From UMGS1387 sp045540015 (GTDB taxonomy: Bacteria; Bacillota; Clostridia; Oscillospirales; CAG-382), in contig JAZQGP010000013.1 in NCBI GenBank assembly GCA_045540015.1, positions 124,001 to 188,000 of the forward strand: a stretch of 64,000 nucleotides of DNA, in the 5' to 3' direction. The translations under genes and the position numbers were made by a program. Numbering within the stretch: the first letter of the stretch is position 1; the number at the start of each line of letters is the position of its first letter. The notes under the pieces were generated by a model that was not told the origin of the DNA, ran no database searches, and worked only from the letters and a program-made list of their open reading frames with translations. Below, one piece after another: positions 52,733-61,652 of this stretch.

Positions 52733-53293
52733 ATGCACAGAGTTTTAAAAAAAGAGCAAATTCTTACAATTCCAAATTTGTTGAGTATTATAAGGTTGCT
52801 TCTTATTCCTCTTATTGTATATCTTTACTGCGTTCTTGAAAATCGCAATGCTGCAGTTATTGTAATTCTCATTTCGGGTCTTACCGATATTATTGACGGC
52901 TTTATCGCAAGACATTTCAATATGGTGTCCGATTTCGGAAAAATACTTGATCCCATTGCAGACAAGCTGACGCAAGCAGCTGTAATGTTTTGTCTTATAA
53001 GCAGATATAAGCATATGACGGCATTGATAATTATACTTGTAATAAAAGAGCTTGTTTTAGCCGTTTTCGGATATCTTGCAATTAAAAAGAAAGACTCTGT
53101 AAATAGTGCCAAATGGTACGGGAAAGTAAATACAGTTATTCTGTACATTGTAATGATGGTGCTGATACTGATGCCGGACTTGCCGTATTATATAGCAAAT
53201 CTATTGATATTTATTTGCGGTGCAGCTATGCTGTTATCTTTAATATTGTATACACGATTTTATATAAACTTGCTTTTCAATAAAGCAAAATAA
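52733..53293 (+). CDS. pgsA: CDP-alcohol phosphatidyltransferase (PgsA-like)
   Basis: These enzymes transfer a phosphatidyl group from CDP-diacylglycerol to an alcohol, usually glycerol-3-phosphate. The 186-residue, six-helix protein has the catalytic motif DIIDGFIARHFNMVSDFG-KILDPIADK, with all conserved Asp residues. Cardiolipin synthase of the same family is an alternative. It is just upstream of cdsA, which makes its substrate. Confidence 0.9.
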   Translation: MHRVLKKEQILTIPNLLSIIRLLLIPLIVYLYCVLENRNAAVIVILISGLTDIIDGFIARHFNMVSDFGKILDPIADKLTQAAVMFCLISRYKHMTALIIILVIKELVLAVFGYLAIKKKDSVNSAKWYGKVNTVILYIVMMVLILMPDLPYYIANLLIFICGAAMLLSLILYTRFYINLLFNKAK

Positions 53294-53303
53294 GAGGTTA
53301 TAT

Positions 53304-54116
53304 ATGCTGAAACGAACAATCACAGGCTTTTTTATAGTAGCTGCCATATATATTATGATATATTTTTCTTATACTCCGTATGTGACATTGTTTGCCGCAG
53401 CAATACTGAGCGGATTTTCGGTGTATGAGATTTGCCGAGCAACAGAAACCATAGAAAATGAAGGCTTCTTCACTTTTTCCATGCTTATTTCAATAGGACT
53501 TGTATTTTGCAATATACCTTTTTACAAAGAACTTGTCAGAGTTGTGTTTGTTTTAGCTGTAATTGTATTTGCTCTTATGATGATACGGATAAAGCACATA
53601 AAGCTTTCCTTTCCTGTTCAAGCGGTTATTCTTGAATTGATAATCATTATTATGTTCAAAGCAATGCCCCAATTGATACAGCTTGAAAACGGAATATACT
53701 ATCTTACCTTCGCAGTAACCCTGTGCTTTGTCACAGATGTGGCTGCATATCTTGTCGGGCGAAGCTGCGGGCGTCACAAGCTCATTCCCAAAATCAGTCC
53801 CAACAAAACAGTGGAGGGTGCCGTTGCAGGAGTTGTTTTTGCAGTTTTGTTTATGAATTTTGCAGGCTTCCTGCTTGAATATTTTTCAGGTCTTAGCATA
53901 GATCATATACTTTTGACTGTTTACTCTCTGTGCACTTCGCTTGTCGCACAATTCGGTGACCTTTCTATGTCTGCAGTGAAAAGGAGCTGCGGTATAAAAG
54001 ATTTTGGAAACATACTGCCCGGACATGGCGGTATTCTGGACAGATTTGACAGTCATCTTTTTTCTATTTCTTTTACTTTTCTATACTGTGTCTACACAGA
54101 AGGATTTATCAAGTAA
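53304..54116 (+). CDS. cdsA: Phosphatidate cytidylyltransferase
   Basis: CdsA makes CDP-diacylglycerol from phosphatidic acid and CTP. The 270-residue polytopic protein has the motif VTDVAAYLVGRSCGRHK, ISPNKTVEGAVAG and the signature AQFGDLSMSAVKRSCGIKD followed by LPGHGGILDRFDS. It lies between pgsA and the plasmalogen synthase gene. Confidence 0.93.
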   Translation: MLKRTITGFFIVAAIYIMIYFSYTPYVTLFAAAILSGFSVYEICRATETIENEGFFTFSMLISIGLVFCNIPFYKELVRVVFVLAVIVFALMMIRIKHIKLSFPVQAVILELIIIIMFKAMPQLIQLENGIYYLTFAVTLCFVTDVAAYLVGRSCGRHKLIPKISPNKTVEGAVAGVVFAVLFMNFAGFLLEYFSGLSIDHILLTVYSLCTSLVAQFGDLSMSAVKRSCGIKDFGNILPGHGGILDRFDSHLFSISFTFLYCVYTEGFIK

Positions 54117-54135
54117 ACCTTCCGGAGGTTAAACT

Positions 54136-57100
54136 ATGAAAAAATACCGTGCCGGTATTGATATCGGCTCTACTACCGTCAAATTAGTAATACTTGACGA
54201 AAATGATAACATTATATTCGGCAGCTATAAACGCCACGCATCACATACACAAAAAACGCTTTCCGAACTCTTAAAGGAGGCTGTGACAGTTGTCGGTGAC
54301 TGTGAGCTGACAGTCAGAATTACAGGTTCCGGCTCAATAAATCTCGGCAAAGCCTTGAATATCGAGTTCGTTCAAGAGGTTGTGGCTGTTGCTGCCGCAC
54401 TGAAAAAAGCGGCACCTCAAACCGACGTTGCAATAGAGCTTGGCGGCGAGGATGCAAAAATTATATATTTTGACGGTGGAATTGAGGAAAGAATGAACGG
54501 CGTTTGTGCAGGGGGAACAGGCTCTTTTATAGACCAGATGGCATCCCTTTTGCAGACAGATGCCGAAGGACTCAACAAGCAAGCCGAGAATTACAAACAG
54601 ATATATCCTATTGCGGCACGCTGCGGTGTTTTTGCAAAAACAGACATACAGCCCCTTATAAACGAAGGTGCGACAAAGGCAGACCTTGCCGCCTCCATTT
54701 TTCAGGCGGTGGTCAATCAGACAATATCCGGACTTGCCTGCGGAAAGCCGATACACGGCAATGTTGCGTTTCTCGGAGGTCCCCTGCACTTTTTGCCGGA
54801 GCTAAAAAAAGCATTTATCCGTACACTTGGTCTTACACCCGAAACAACTGTTGATCCCGAAAATTCCCATTTATTTGCCGCTATGGGTGCCGCACTTGAA
54901 AGCGGGGAAACTCATCCCGTGGCAATAGAGGCTTTGATAAGCAGACTTGAGAGCGGTGTTGAGATATCCTTCGAGATGCCCCGTCTTGCTCGGTTGTTTG
55001 AAAGCATGCAAGAATATGATGACTTTTGTAAGCGGCATAATAATGCTATCGTTCCCAAAGAAAGCCTTGCAGAATATGAGGGTAACTGTTTTCTCGGCAT
55101 TGATGCCGGCTCTACCACAACAAAGCTGGCACTTATCGGAGAGAACGGCAGTCTTCTTTATTCCTTTTATGCAAACAATCAAGGAAATCCAATCGAAACT
55201 GCTAAAAAAGCCATTGCCGAGCTTCGGGAGGTATTTCCGGAAAGGGCAAAAATTGCAAGAGCCTGCTCCACAGGCTATGGTGAAGAGCTTTTGAAATCGG
55301 CTTTTTCATTGGACGAAGGCGAAGTAGAGACCATTGCCCACTGCACAGCCGCCTCATTTTTTGATCCAAAGGTTGATTGCGTGCTGGATATCGGCGGTCA
55401 GGATATGAAATGCATTAAGCTTAAGAACGGAGCCGTAGATAATATAATGCTTAACGAAGCCTGTTCTTCGGGGTGCGGCTCATTTATTGAAAATTTTGCA
55501 AACTCTCTGGGCTTTTCCGCTGAAGAATTTTCCGAGAAGGCTTTGTTTGCCAAAGCCCCCGTCGACCTTGGCACACGGTGTACCGTATTTATGAATTCCA
55601 ATGTAAAGCAGGCACAAAAAGAGGGGGCTTGCGTTTCGGATATTTCTGCAGGACTTGCGTATTCCGTAATAAAAAATGCCCTCTACAAGGTAATTAAGCT
55701 TGCCGATGCAAAAGAACTTGGGGAGCATATTGTTGTTCAGGGAGGTACTTTTCATAACAAGGCAGTACTTCGTGCATTTGAGAAAATTTCGGGTACGGAG
55801 GTTATATGCCCCGATATCTCAGGAATTATGGGTGCCTTCGGTGCGGCTCTTATTGCAAGAGAGCATTATGACGGAACCGAAACTAAAATGCTTTCCTTTG
55901 ATGAGATACAAAAGCTTACATATACCTCCCGAAGTACCCGCTGCAAGGGCTGCTCCAACAGCTGCTGTCTGACCGTAAACAGATTTGACGGCGGAAGAAT
56001 ACATATTACGGGAAACCGTTGTGAAAAGGGACTTGGCAACGGCGATAACACGGAAAAAGTCCCCAATATGTTTGAGTACAAGCGAAAGAGAATTTTTGAT
56101 TATCCGTCACTCTCGGAAACCGAAGCCAAAAGAGGAACGATAGGTATTCCGAGAGTACTTAATATCTATGAAAACTATCCGTTCTGGGCAACCTTCTTCA
56201 GAAGACTCGGCTTTCGCGTTGTGCTGTCACCCTTTTCTACAAGAAAAATATATGAGCTTGGTATGGACTCAATTCCATCGGAATCTGAATGCTACCCTGC
56301 AAAGCTTTCTCACGGTCATGTTAAGTGGCTTATTGATAACGGTATCAAAACAATTTTCCATCCTTGTGTATTTTATGAGCATAAGGAAACAAAAGGGGCA
56401 CAAAATAACTTTAACTGTCCTATTGTTGTTTCATATCCCGAAAATCTGAAAAACAACGTGGAAGATGTGTCAAGCGGGAAAATTCGGTATATCCGTCCAT
56501 TTCTTGCCTTTACAAGTGAAAAAATTGCAGCAGACCGTCTGGTGAAGATCTGTAAAAAAGAATGGGATATTCCGGAAAAAGAAGTAAGGTGGGCGGTAGA
56601 AGAAGCGTGGAAGGAACAGCAAAAAGCAAAGGAGGATATTGCCATTGCAGGCAGACGTGTTATTGAATCTCTTGATAAAAGCGGAAAATACGGAATTGTT
56701 CTTGCCGGTCGTCCATATCACATTGACCCCGAAATCAATCACGGAATCCCTGAGCTTATTGCCTCCTACGGTATTTCTGTGCTTACAGAGGACAGTCTTC
56801 CCATTGACTTTGATCCGGAGAGACCTTTACGTGTTGTTGACCAGTGGGTATATCATTCCAGGCTATATTCAGCGGCAGAATATGTCAGCAGACGAAAAAA
56901 TCTCGAGCTTATACAGCTAAACTCCTTTGGATGCGGTCTTGATGCTGTTACTACCGACCAAGTTTGCGAAATACTTGAGAGTTCGGGAAAGCTTTACACA
57001 CTTCTTAAAATCGACGAGGTCAATAATCTCGGTGCTGTCCGTATACGCATCAGAAGTCTTATTTCTGCCATAAATATGCGAAAAAAGCAAAATATTGTTC

Positions 57101-58362
57101 CAAAGCCTGTGTCAATACGCTATGAACGAACTCCCTTTACAAAGGAAATGAGAGAAGACGGATATACTATTCTTGCACCGCAAATGAGTCCCATCCACTT
57201 TGACATTTTAGAGCCCGCCTTCAGAAAGCATGGCTACAACATGGTGGTGCTTGACAATGACAACCGCTCGGCGATTGATACGGGACTGAAATACGTTAAC
57301 AACGATGCATGCTACCCGTCTGTTACAATTGTAGGTCAGTTTATGGAGGCTGTTCTTTCGGGGAAATACGATACCGATAATCTCGCCATTATAATGACAC
57401 AGACAGGTGGCTGCTGCAGGGCAAGTAATTACGTTTCTTTTATCCGCAGAGCGCTTGATAAGGCAGGGTATTCCCATATCCCCGTTATTTCCCTCAACGC
57501 AAACGGAATGGAGAAAAACGAAGGATTTAAGTTGAAGCCCGGAGTAATCATAGATGTAGCACACGCATTGGTTTACGGGGACCTGTTTATGCGGTGTCTG
57601 TACCGTGTGCGTCCATATGAAAAGGAGGTCGGTTCTGCAAATAAGCTGCACAAAAAATGGCAGAATATCTGTATAGACTCAATTGTAAATCCGAATTCCG
57701 AATATACATATAAATCTGTATGCAAAGGCATCGTTGAAGCCTTTGACAGCTTTCCCATTGATACGACGATAAAAAAGCCCCGTGTCGGAATTGTGGGCGA
57801 AATTCTTGTCAAGTATATGCCTCTTGCAAATAATCATTTGGTAGAGCTTCTCGAAAGCGAGGGAGCTGAGGCTGTTGTTCCGGATATGATGGATTTTTTC
57901 AATTACAGTGTATATGGCTCACAATATAAAGCAAAGTATCTGGGGGCAAAAAAATCCTCTGCCTTCTTGTCAAAGTCGGCAATTAAACTTATTGAGAAGG
58001 TAAGAAAGCCTGCCATTGATGCTCTCAAAAACAGCAAGCGTTTCGATGCTCCGATATCAATTTATGAGATTGCAGAAATGACAAAGCCCTTTTTATCTCT
58101 CGGTAATCAATATGGAGAAGGCTGGTTCCTTACAGGTGAAATGGTAGAGCTTATTACTCACGGAACACCCAACATAGTATGTATTCAGCCCTTTGCATGC
58201 CTGCCAAATCACGTCGTGGGAAAAGGTGTAATAAAGGCACTCAAAAAAGAATATCCGCAAAGTAATATCGCTGCGGTTGATTATGATCCCGGGGCAAGCG
58301 AGGTCAATCAGCTAAACAGAATAAAGCTTATGCTTTCAGCGGCAAAGAAGAATTTATCATAA
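54136..58362 (+). CDS. Fused PlsA-PlsR-type plasmalogen synthase (acyl-CoA dehydratase activase family)
   Basis: The 1408-residue protein has two ASKHA ATPase domains (about 5-260 from AGIDIGSTTVKL, and 319-590 from GIDAGSTTTKL) with cluster-type cysteines (NGVCAGGTGSF, NEACSSGCGSF), then a Cys-rich DUF2229 region (CKGCSNSCCLTV, ECYPAKLSHGHV) and a 2-hydroxyacyl-CoA-dehydratase-like part (NDACYPSVTI, TQTGGCCRASNY). In Clostridium perfringens such domains form the two-gene plasmalogen operon (plsA, plsR), and fused forms are known in other anaerobes. It would reduce an sn-1 ester to a vinyl ether. Position after cdsA fits; an unrelated dehydratase activase role is the alternative. Confidence 0.85.
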   Translation: MKKYRAGIDIGSTTVKLVILDENDNIIFGSYKRHASHTQKTLSELLKEAVTVVGDCELTVRITGSGSINLGKALNIEFVQEVVAVAAALKKAAPQTDVAIELGGEDAKIIYFDGGIEERMNGVCAGGTGSFIDQMASLLQTDAEGLNKQAENYKQIYPIAARCGVFAKTDIQPLINEGATKADLAASIFQAVVNQTISGLACGKPIHGNVAFLGGPLHFLPELKKAFIRTLGLTPETTVDPENSHLFAAMGAALESGETHPVAIEALISRLESGVEISFEMPRLARLFESMQEYDDFCKRHNNAIVPKESLAEYEGNCFLGIDAGSTTTKLALIGENGSLLYSFYANNQGNPIETAKKAIAELREVFPERAKIARACSTGYGEELLKSAFSLDEGEVETIAHCTAASFFDPKVDCVLDIGGQDMKCIKLKNGAVDNIMLNEACSSGCGSFIENFANSLGFSAEEFSEKALFAKAPVDLGTRCTVFMNSNVKQAQKEGACVSDISAGLAYSVIKNALYKVIKLADAKELGEHIVVQGGTFHNKAVLRAFEKISGTEVICPDISGIMGAFGAALIAREHYDGTETKMLSFDEIQKLTYTSRSTRCKGCSNSCCLTVNRFDGGRIHITGNRCEKGLGNGDNTEKVPNMFEYKRKRIFDYPSLSETEAKRGTIGIPRVLNIYENYPFWATFFRRLGFRVVLSPFSTRKIYELGMDSIPSESECYPAKLSHGHVKWLIDNGIKTIFHPCVFYEHKETKGAQNNFNCPIVVSYPENLKNNVEDVSSGKIRYIRPFLAFTSEKIAADRLVKICKKEWDIPEKEVRWAVEEAWKEQQKAKEDIAIAGRRVIESLDKSGKYGIVLAGRPYHIDPEINHGIPELIASYGISVLTEDSLPIDFDPERPLRVVDQWVYHSRLYSAAEYVSRRKNLELIQLNSFGCGLDAVTTDQVCEILESSGKLYTLLKIDEVNNLGAVRIRIRSLISAINMRKKQNIVPKPVSIRYERTPFTKEMREDGYTILAPQMSPIHFDILEPAFRKHGYNMVVLDNDNRSAIDTGLKYVNNDACYPSVTIVGQFMEAVLSGKYDTDNLAIIMTQTGGCCRASNYVSFIRRALDKAGYSHIPVISLNANGMEKNEGFKLKPGVIIDVAHALVYGDLFMRCLYRVRPYEKEVGSANKLHKKWQNICIDSIVNPNSEYTYKSVCKGIVEAFDSFPIDTTIKKPRVGIVGEILVKYMPLANNHLVELLESEGAEAVVPDMMDFFNYSVYGSQYKAKYLGAKKSSAFLSKSAIKLIEKVRKPAIDALKNSKRFDAPISIYEIAEMTKPFLSLGNQYGEGWFLTGEMVELITHGTPNIVCIQPFACLPNHVVGKGVIKALKKEYPQSNIAAVDYDPGASEVNQLNRIKLMLSAAKKNLS

Positions 58363-58381
58363 AAATGAAAGGAGAACAGAA

Positions 58382-59383
58382 ATGAAAAAAGAAACACGCA
58401 ACCTGCTTATAGGCGCAGGAGCTGCAGCAGCAGGAATCGGTGCTGCCGTTACAATTTCTCACAAGCTTACAAAAGAGCTTATTAGAATTGCAATGGATCG
58501 GGAAATGCCAAAAACAAATAACAAAAGCAAAAGAAAGCTTACAGGTACGAAAAAAGATACGGCAGATTACGAAATGGCTTTATCCAAAGCCTCCGAAATG
58601 CTTGAAAACAGCGGATGCGAACAGGTGGAAATAATCAGCCACGATGGTCTGAAGCTTGTTGGTCACTATCATAATTGTGAAAATCCCAAACGTGTAATTA
58701 TAGCAATGCACGGTTGGCGTTCAAAGTGGTCAAATGATTTCTGTGCAATATCGGATTTCTGGCATAACAACGATTGTTGTGTTCTGTATGCAGAGCAGCG
58801 TGGTCAAGGAAACAGCGACGGTGATTATATAGGATTTGGTCTTATGGAACGTTACGACTGCCTTGATTGGATAAACTGGATAAATTCGAACATAACCGAT
58901 GAACTTCCAATATATCTCTGTGGAGTGTCAATGGGTGCTACGACAGTACTTATGACGGCAGGGCTTGAGCTTCCGAAAAATGTAAGAGGAATAATTGCCG
59001 ATTGCGGCTTTACATCACCTCATGCTATATGGAAGCATGTTGTTGAAAATAATCTTCATATGCCATACGATGGTATCAGGAGCAATATAATAAATAAAAT
59101 GTGCAAGAAAAAAATCAACATAGGCGCCAAAGATTATTCTGCAACCGATGCCATGAAAAAGTGTGAGATCCCGGTATTGTTTATACACGGAACCGATGAC
59201 TGTTTTGTTCCTGTTGAAATGACCTATGAAAATTATAAAGCCTGTGCAGCACCAAAAAGATTGCTTGTTGTTCCGGGTGCAGAGCATGCAATGAGTTACT
59301 TTGTCAATAAAACCGAATATGAAAATAAAGTTACTGAATTCTGGAAGGATTTTGATATAGATGAACAATTTTTACAAAATTAA
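58382..59383 (+). CDS. Alpha/beta hydrolase with N-terminal membrane anchor
   Basis: The 333-residue protein has a Gly/Ala-rich N-terminal hydrophobic stretch (LLIGAGAAAAGIGAAVTI), then an alpha/beta hydrolase domain with HGWRSKWSNDF oxyanion region, nucleophile elbow GVSMGA, HGTDDCFVP and the catalytic His in PGAEHAMSY. This S9/DUF-type group includes esterases and lysophospholipase-like enzymes. In a lipid operon a lipase or deacylase role is reasonable but unproven. It overlaps the thioesterase gene. Confidence 0.82.
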   Translation: MKKETRNLLIGAGAAAAGIGAAVTISHKLTKELIRIAMDREMPKTNNKSKRKLTGTKKDTADYEMALSKASEMLENSGCEQVEIISHDGLKLVGHYHNCENPKRVIIAMHGWRSKWSNDFCAISDFWHNNDCCVLYAEQRGQGNSDGDYIGFGLMERYDCLDWINWINSNITDELPIYLCGVSMGATTVLMTAGLELPKNVRGIIADCGFTSPHAIWKHVVENNLHMPYDGIRSNIINKMCKKKINIGAKDYSATDAMKKCEIPVLFIHGTDDCFVPVEMTYENYKACAAPKRLLVVPGAEHAMSYFVNKTEYENKVTEFWKDFDIDEQFLQN

Positions 59384-60095
59384 CCATACAATCAAATACT
59401 CTGAGACCGACAGTGACTATCGAGTGCGGCTTGATTATATAATGGCTCATTTTCAGGATATAACAGGGCTTCACTCGGGTGAAATGGAGATTGACGGTAA
59501 AACAATGCTCGAAAAGTCTAATGCCTTTTGGGTTCTGACCAAGCTTAAAATGAAAATTGAGCGATTGCCCGAGTTTGACGAAACGGTGGAAATTGAAACC
59601 TGGCCTACAACAGCAAAGGGAGTCCGCTTCGGGCGGGACTATATCATCAGCAAAGACGGAACGCCTCTTATTTCGTGTACCAGTGAATGGTGTACGTTGG
59701 ATTTTGATACTCACAGACCAAGGAAAGCGGAAACAGTTCACTATCCGCATTCTATGCCTCACCGTGACTACAAATGCGATGCCGGTGAGATTATACGTCT
59801 AAAAGAGGTTGTTGAAGAAGACAACCTTCATCACACATATATATCCTCGTTTGTTGATATTGATACAAATCATCACACCAACAATGTAGCATATATAAGA
59901 ATGTTCTTAAATTGCTTTTCACCGCAAGAGTTCTCAGCTATATACCCCGATGAATTTCAGATATCTTTCTTTTCACAATCATTTTACGGAGAAGAAATAT
60001 CTGTTTATAAGAAAAAAACCGATTACGGATATTACGTTGAAGGAAAAAAAGACGGAATCAGTATATTTGCCTGTATACTTACCTTGAAAAAGTGA
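59361..60095 (+). CDS. Acyl-ACP thioesterase (FatA/FatB family)
   Basis: The 244-residue double-hotdog protein releases free fatty acid from acyl-ACP. It has the N-terminal hotdog with DYIMAHFQDITGLHS and WVLTKLKMKIERLP, and the catalytic segment DIDTNHHTNNVAYIRMFL corresponding to the Asp/Asn/His motif. Its product could feed the FakB/FakA kinase of the same operon, giving acyl phosphate for PlsY without PlsX. It overlaps the hydrolase gene by 23 bp and ends the operon. Confidence 0.9.
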   Translation: MNNFYKINHTIKYSETDSDYRVRLDYIMAHFQDITGLHSGEMEIDGKTMLEKSNAFWVLTKLKMKIERLPEFDETVEIETWPTTAKGVRFGRDYIISKDGTPLISCTSEWCTLDFDTHRPRKAETVHYPHSMPHRDYKCDAGEIIRLKEVVEEDNLHHTYISSFVDIDTNHHTNNVAYIRMFLNCFSPQEFSAIYPDEFQISFFSQSFYGEEISVYKKKTDYGYYVEGKKDGISIFACILTLKK

Positions 60096-60102
60096 TATTG
60101 TT

Positions 60103-60139
60103 CAAACCGGACTTATAGAAAGCCCGGTTTGTTTCGTTT
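60103..60139 (+). terminator. Terminator of the lipid operon
   Basis: CAAACCGG (60103-60110) pairs with CCGGTTTG (60124-60131), followed by TTTCGTTT. The right arm and T-rich tail overlap site E. Confidence 0.75.
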
Positions 60140-60163
60140 CAGTTTAGAAAACAGCTTTATAAT
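60130..60163 (+). promoter_or_regulatory. Site E: response-regulator-type promoter of a small membrane protein
   Basis: TGTTTC (60130-60135), GTTTC, AGTTTA (60141-60146), then TATAAT (60158-60163), with the same geometry as sites A-D and F. Confidence 0.66.
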
Positions 60164-60265
60164 ACTTTAAAAGTTGTTTCAGTTAGCATTCAGTCAATGA
60201 GTGTGACAAAAAAGAGCCCTGTTGCGATTTATTGCTTTGGGTGTGCAACTCCAGGGAGATATGAA

Positions 60266-60415
60266 ATGTATAGAAAAGAACGGGAAATTGTTGTCGGCAT
60301 AGCATTGGTAATTTGTCTGTTTGTGGCATTGACTCATTTTGATTTAAAGAACACTTTTCAAAGGATGATGTATACTCGAAAATATCGACAAACATATTGT
60401 GAAAAGATAACATAA
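60266..60415 (+). CDS. 49-residue single-pass membrane protein
   Basis: The peptide begins MYRKEREIVVGIALVICLFV: a short basic N-terminus, one membrane helix, then a basic Arg/Lys/Tyr-rich tail. AGGGAG lies about 7 bp before ATG 60266. A longer in-frame start at 60197 has no ribosome site. It is the only evident gene behind site E, so it may be a small regulator of the two-component system or of a membrane enzyme. I do not recognise a family. Confidence 0.55.
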   Translation: MYRKEREIVVGIALVICLFVALTHFDLKNTFQRMMYTRKYRQTYCEKIT

Positions 60416-60420
60416 ACTAC

Positions 60421-60615
60421 ATGACCACTCATCCTATCAATTGCGATGTAGAGCTTCTCAGACTACCAACAGCAGATTATGATTTGTGCTGTGCTTTGCT
60501 TACTATACTGTTGAGAGAAGACTATTTCGATAATGGTGCTTTTGAAAGAAGATAGCGAAAAGGACAGGTTAAACCGATAGTTGAACGGATAATATTTTTG
60601 ATGTCGCATCAATGA
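60421..60615 (+). pseudogene. Small ORF interrupted by an in-frame amber codon
   Basis: ATG 60421 opens a 44-codon frame (MTTHPINCDVELLRLPTADY...) ending at TAG 60553-60555. The same frame continues with sensible sequence (KPIVERIIFLMSHQ) to TGA 60613. It looks like a 64-residue small protein of mobile-element type broken by one nonsense mutation. The family is not recognised. The rest of 60616-60668 holds nothing clear. Confidence 0.4.
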
Positions 60616-60668
60616 TACAAGAAAACACGCAAAAAAACTATACAATGAGAATCTAATTTGAAATCAAA

Positions 60669-60694
60669 AGAAGCAGCACTCCTGTGCTGCTTCT
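60669..60694 (-). terminator. Terminator of the 60709 gene
   Basis: AGAAGCAGCAC and GTGCTGCTTCT form an 11-bp perfect stem with a 4-nt loop. On the minus strand TTTGATTT follows it. Confidence 0.8.
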
Positions 60695-60708
60695 CGTCAC
60701 CTATCCCC

Positions 60709-60999
60709 CTAAACCTCCCAAACCGCATTATCAAGCCAAGCATCCGCTTCCTCAAAGGACATCAATCTGTACTCATCCTTTTCTTTCAGATCTTCTTTTG
60801 TCAGAACACCATTTTCGACTTCATCCTTGTGCCATTCGGGATTTAACTTCCACATAGTTTCGAGTATGTACTCATCGTCTTCCGTCTTATAAAGAATCTC
60901 GGTAAAGTAGATAAACTCCTGCCAGCTAAAGCGGTCGATAGAGTCAATAAATTCGAGGCTTTCCTTTTCGAACTCTCTTCCGTTAATCGTAATAATCAT
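60709..60999 (-). CDS. Small acidic hypothetical protein of accessory module
   Basis: The 96-residue protein begins MIITINGREFEKESLEFI and is rich in Glu, Asp and aromatic residues (FSWQEFIYFTEILY, EADAWLDNAVWEV). No known domain is recognised. ATG 60999 has AAAGGAAATGGG upstream, and the longer open frame is rejected. It is divergent from the DUF3846-like gene, an arrangement seen in plasmids and ICEs. Confidence 0.65.
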   Translation of the reverse strand: MIITINGREFEKESLEFIDSIDRFSWQEFIYFTEILYKTEDDEYILETMWKLNPEWHKDEVENGVLTKEDLKEKDEYRLMSFEEADAWLDNAVWEV

Positions 61000-61166
61000 T
61001 TTCCCATTTCCTTTCGTTTTGTTTTTAATATGAGAGAAAGCGAGAGGGAAAAGTGTTCGATTTGCATTTTTCGTGGTAATCTTTTCTTTCATACTCACTA
61101 TAGAAGATATACACAACAGGCGCCAAAGTGAATCTTCAAAGACAAAACAAGAAAGAGAGGAAAGAA

Positions 61167-61652
61167 ATGATAGTAAAAGGAGTCCTGTGCCAACCTAATG
61201 AGATTGGCAAGGTAATACGTGTCTCAACCGAGTCGGGTATGTTAAAGGCGGCCATAAACGCAACACAATACGAAATGACGTATTTTAAGGATAAGACCGT
61301 TGCATTTGTAGTTGACGAGTTCGCGAAAATCTTAGGCAAAAGGTTTAACAGGGCAATTTTCAAGGACGGGTCCGACGTTCCCGAAACTGTTCTGCAAGGC
61401 GATTTTTTGATCGTAGGTGTGCCCGAAGACGGTTTCAGAGATCTAAGCGACGATGAAATCAAAAGATACTTAGATCTCTTTGAATTGCCGCAAAAGTTTT
61501 TTACGAAGACGGCGAACTTTGTGTATTCAAGTTTCGACCGAATGAAGGTAAATCGCAAAACAGCAAACTACTCGAAGATATATGGGACAAAAAATATGAC
61601 CCGCAGGAAGCAGGCAGAACCGACGAACAACAAAAACGCAACCGTAGAATGA
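61167..61652 (+). CDS. DUF3846-like protein
   Basis: The 161-residue protein matches the DUF3846 pattern: an N-terminal segment MIVKGVLCQPNEIGKVIRV, then AFVVDEFAKILGKRFNRAI and TVLQGDFLIVGVPEDGFRDLS. Such proteins are common on clostridial conjugative elements and plasmids; no function is established. The C-terminal 40 residues are basic and variable. AGAGAGGAAAG precedes ATG 61167. The next gene overlaps by ATGA. Confidence 0.72.
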   Translation: MIVKGVLCQPNEIGKVIRVSTESGMLKAAINATQYEMTYFKDKTVAFVVDEFAKILGKRFNRAIFKDGSDVPETVLQGDFLIVGVPEDGFRDLSDDEIKRYLDLFELPQKFFTKTANFVYSSFDRMKVNRKTANYSKIYGTKNMTRRKQAEPTNNKNATVE

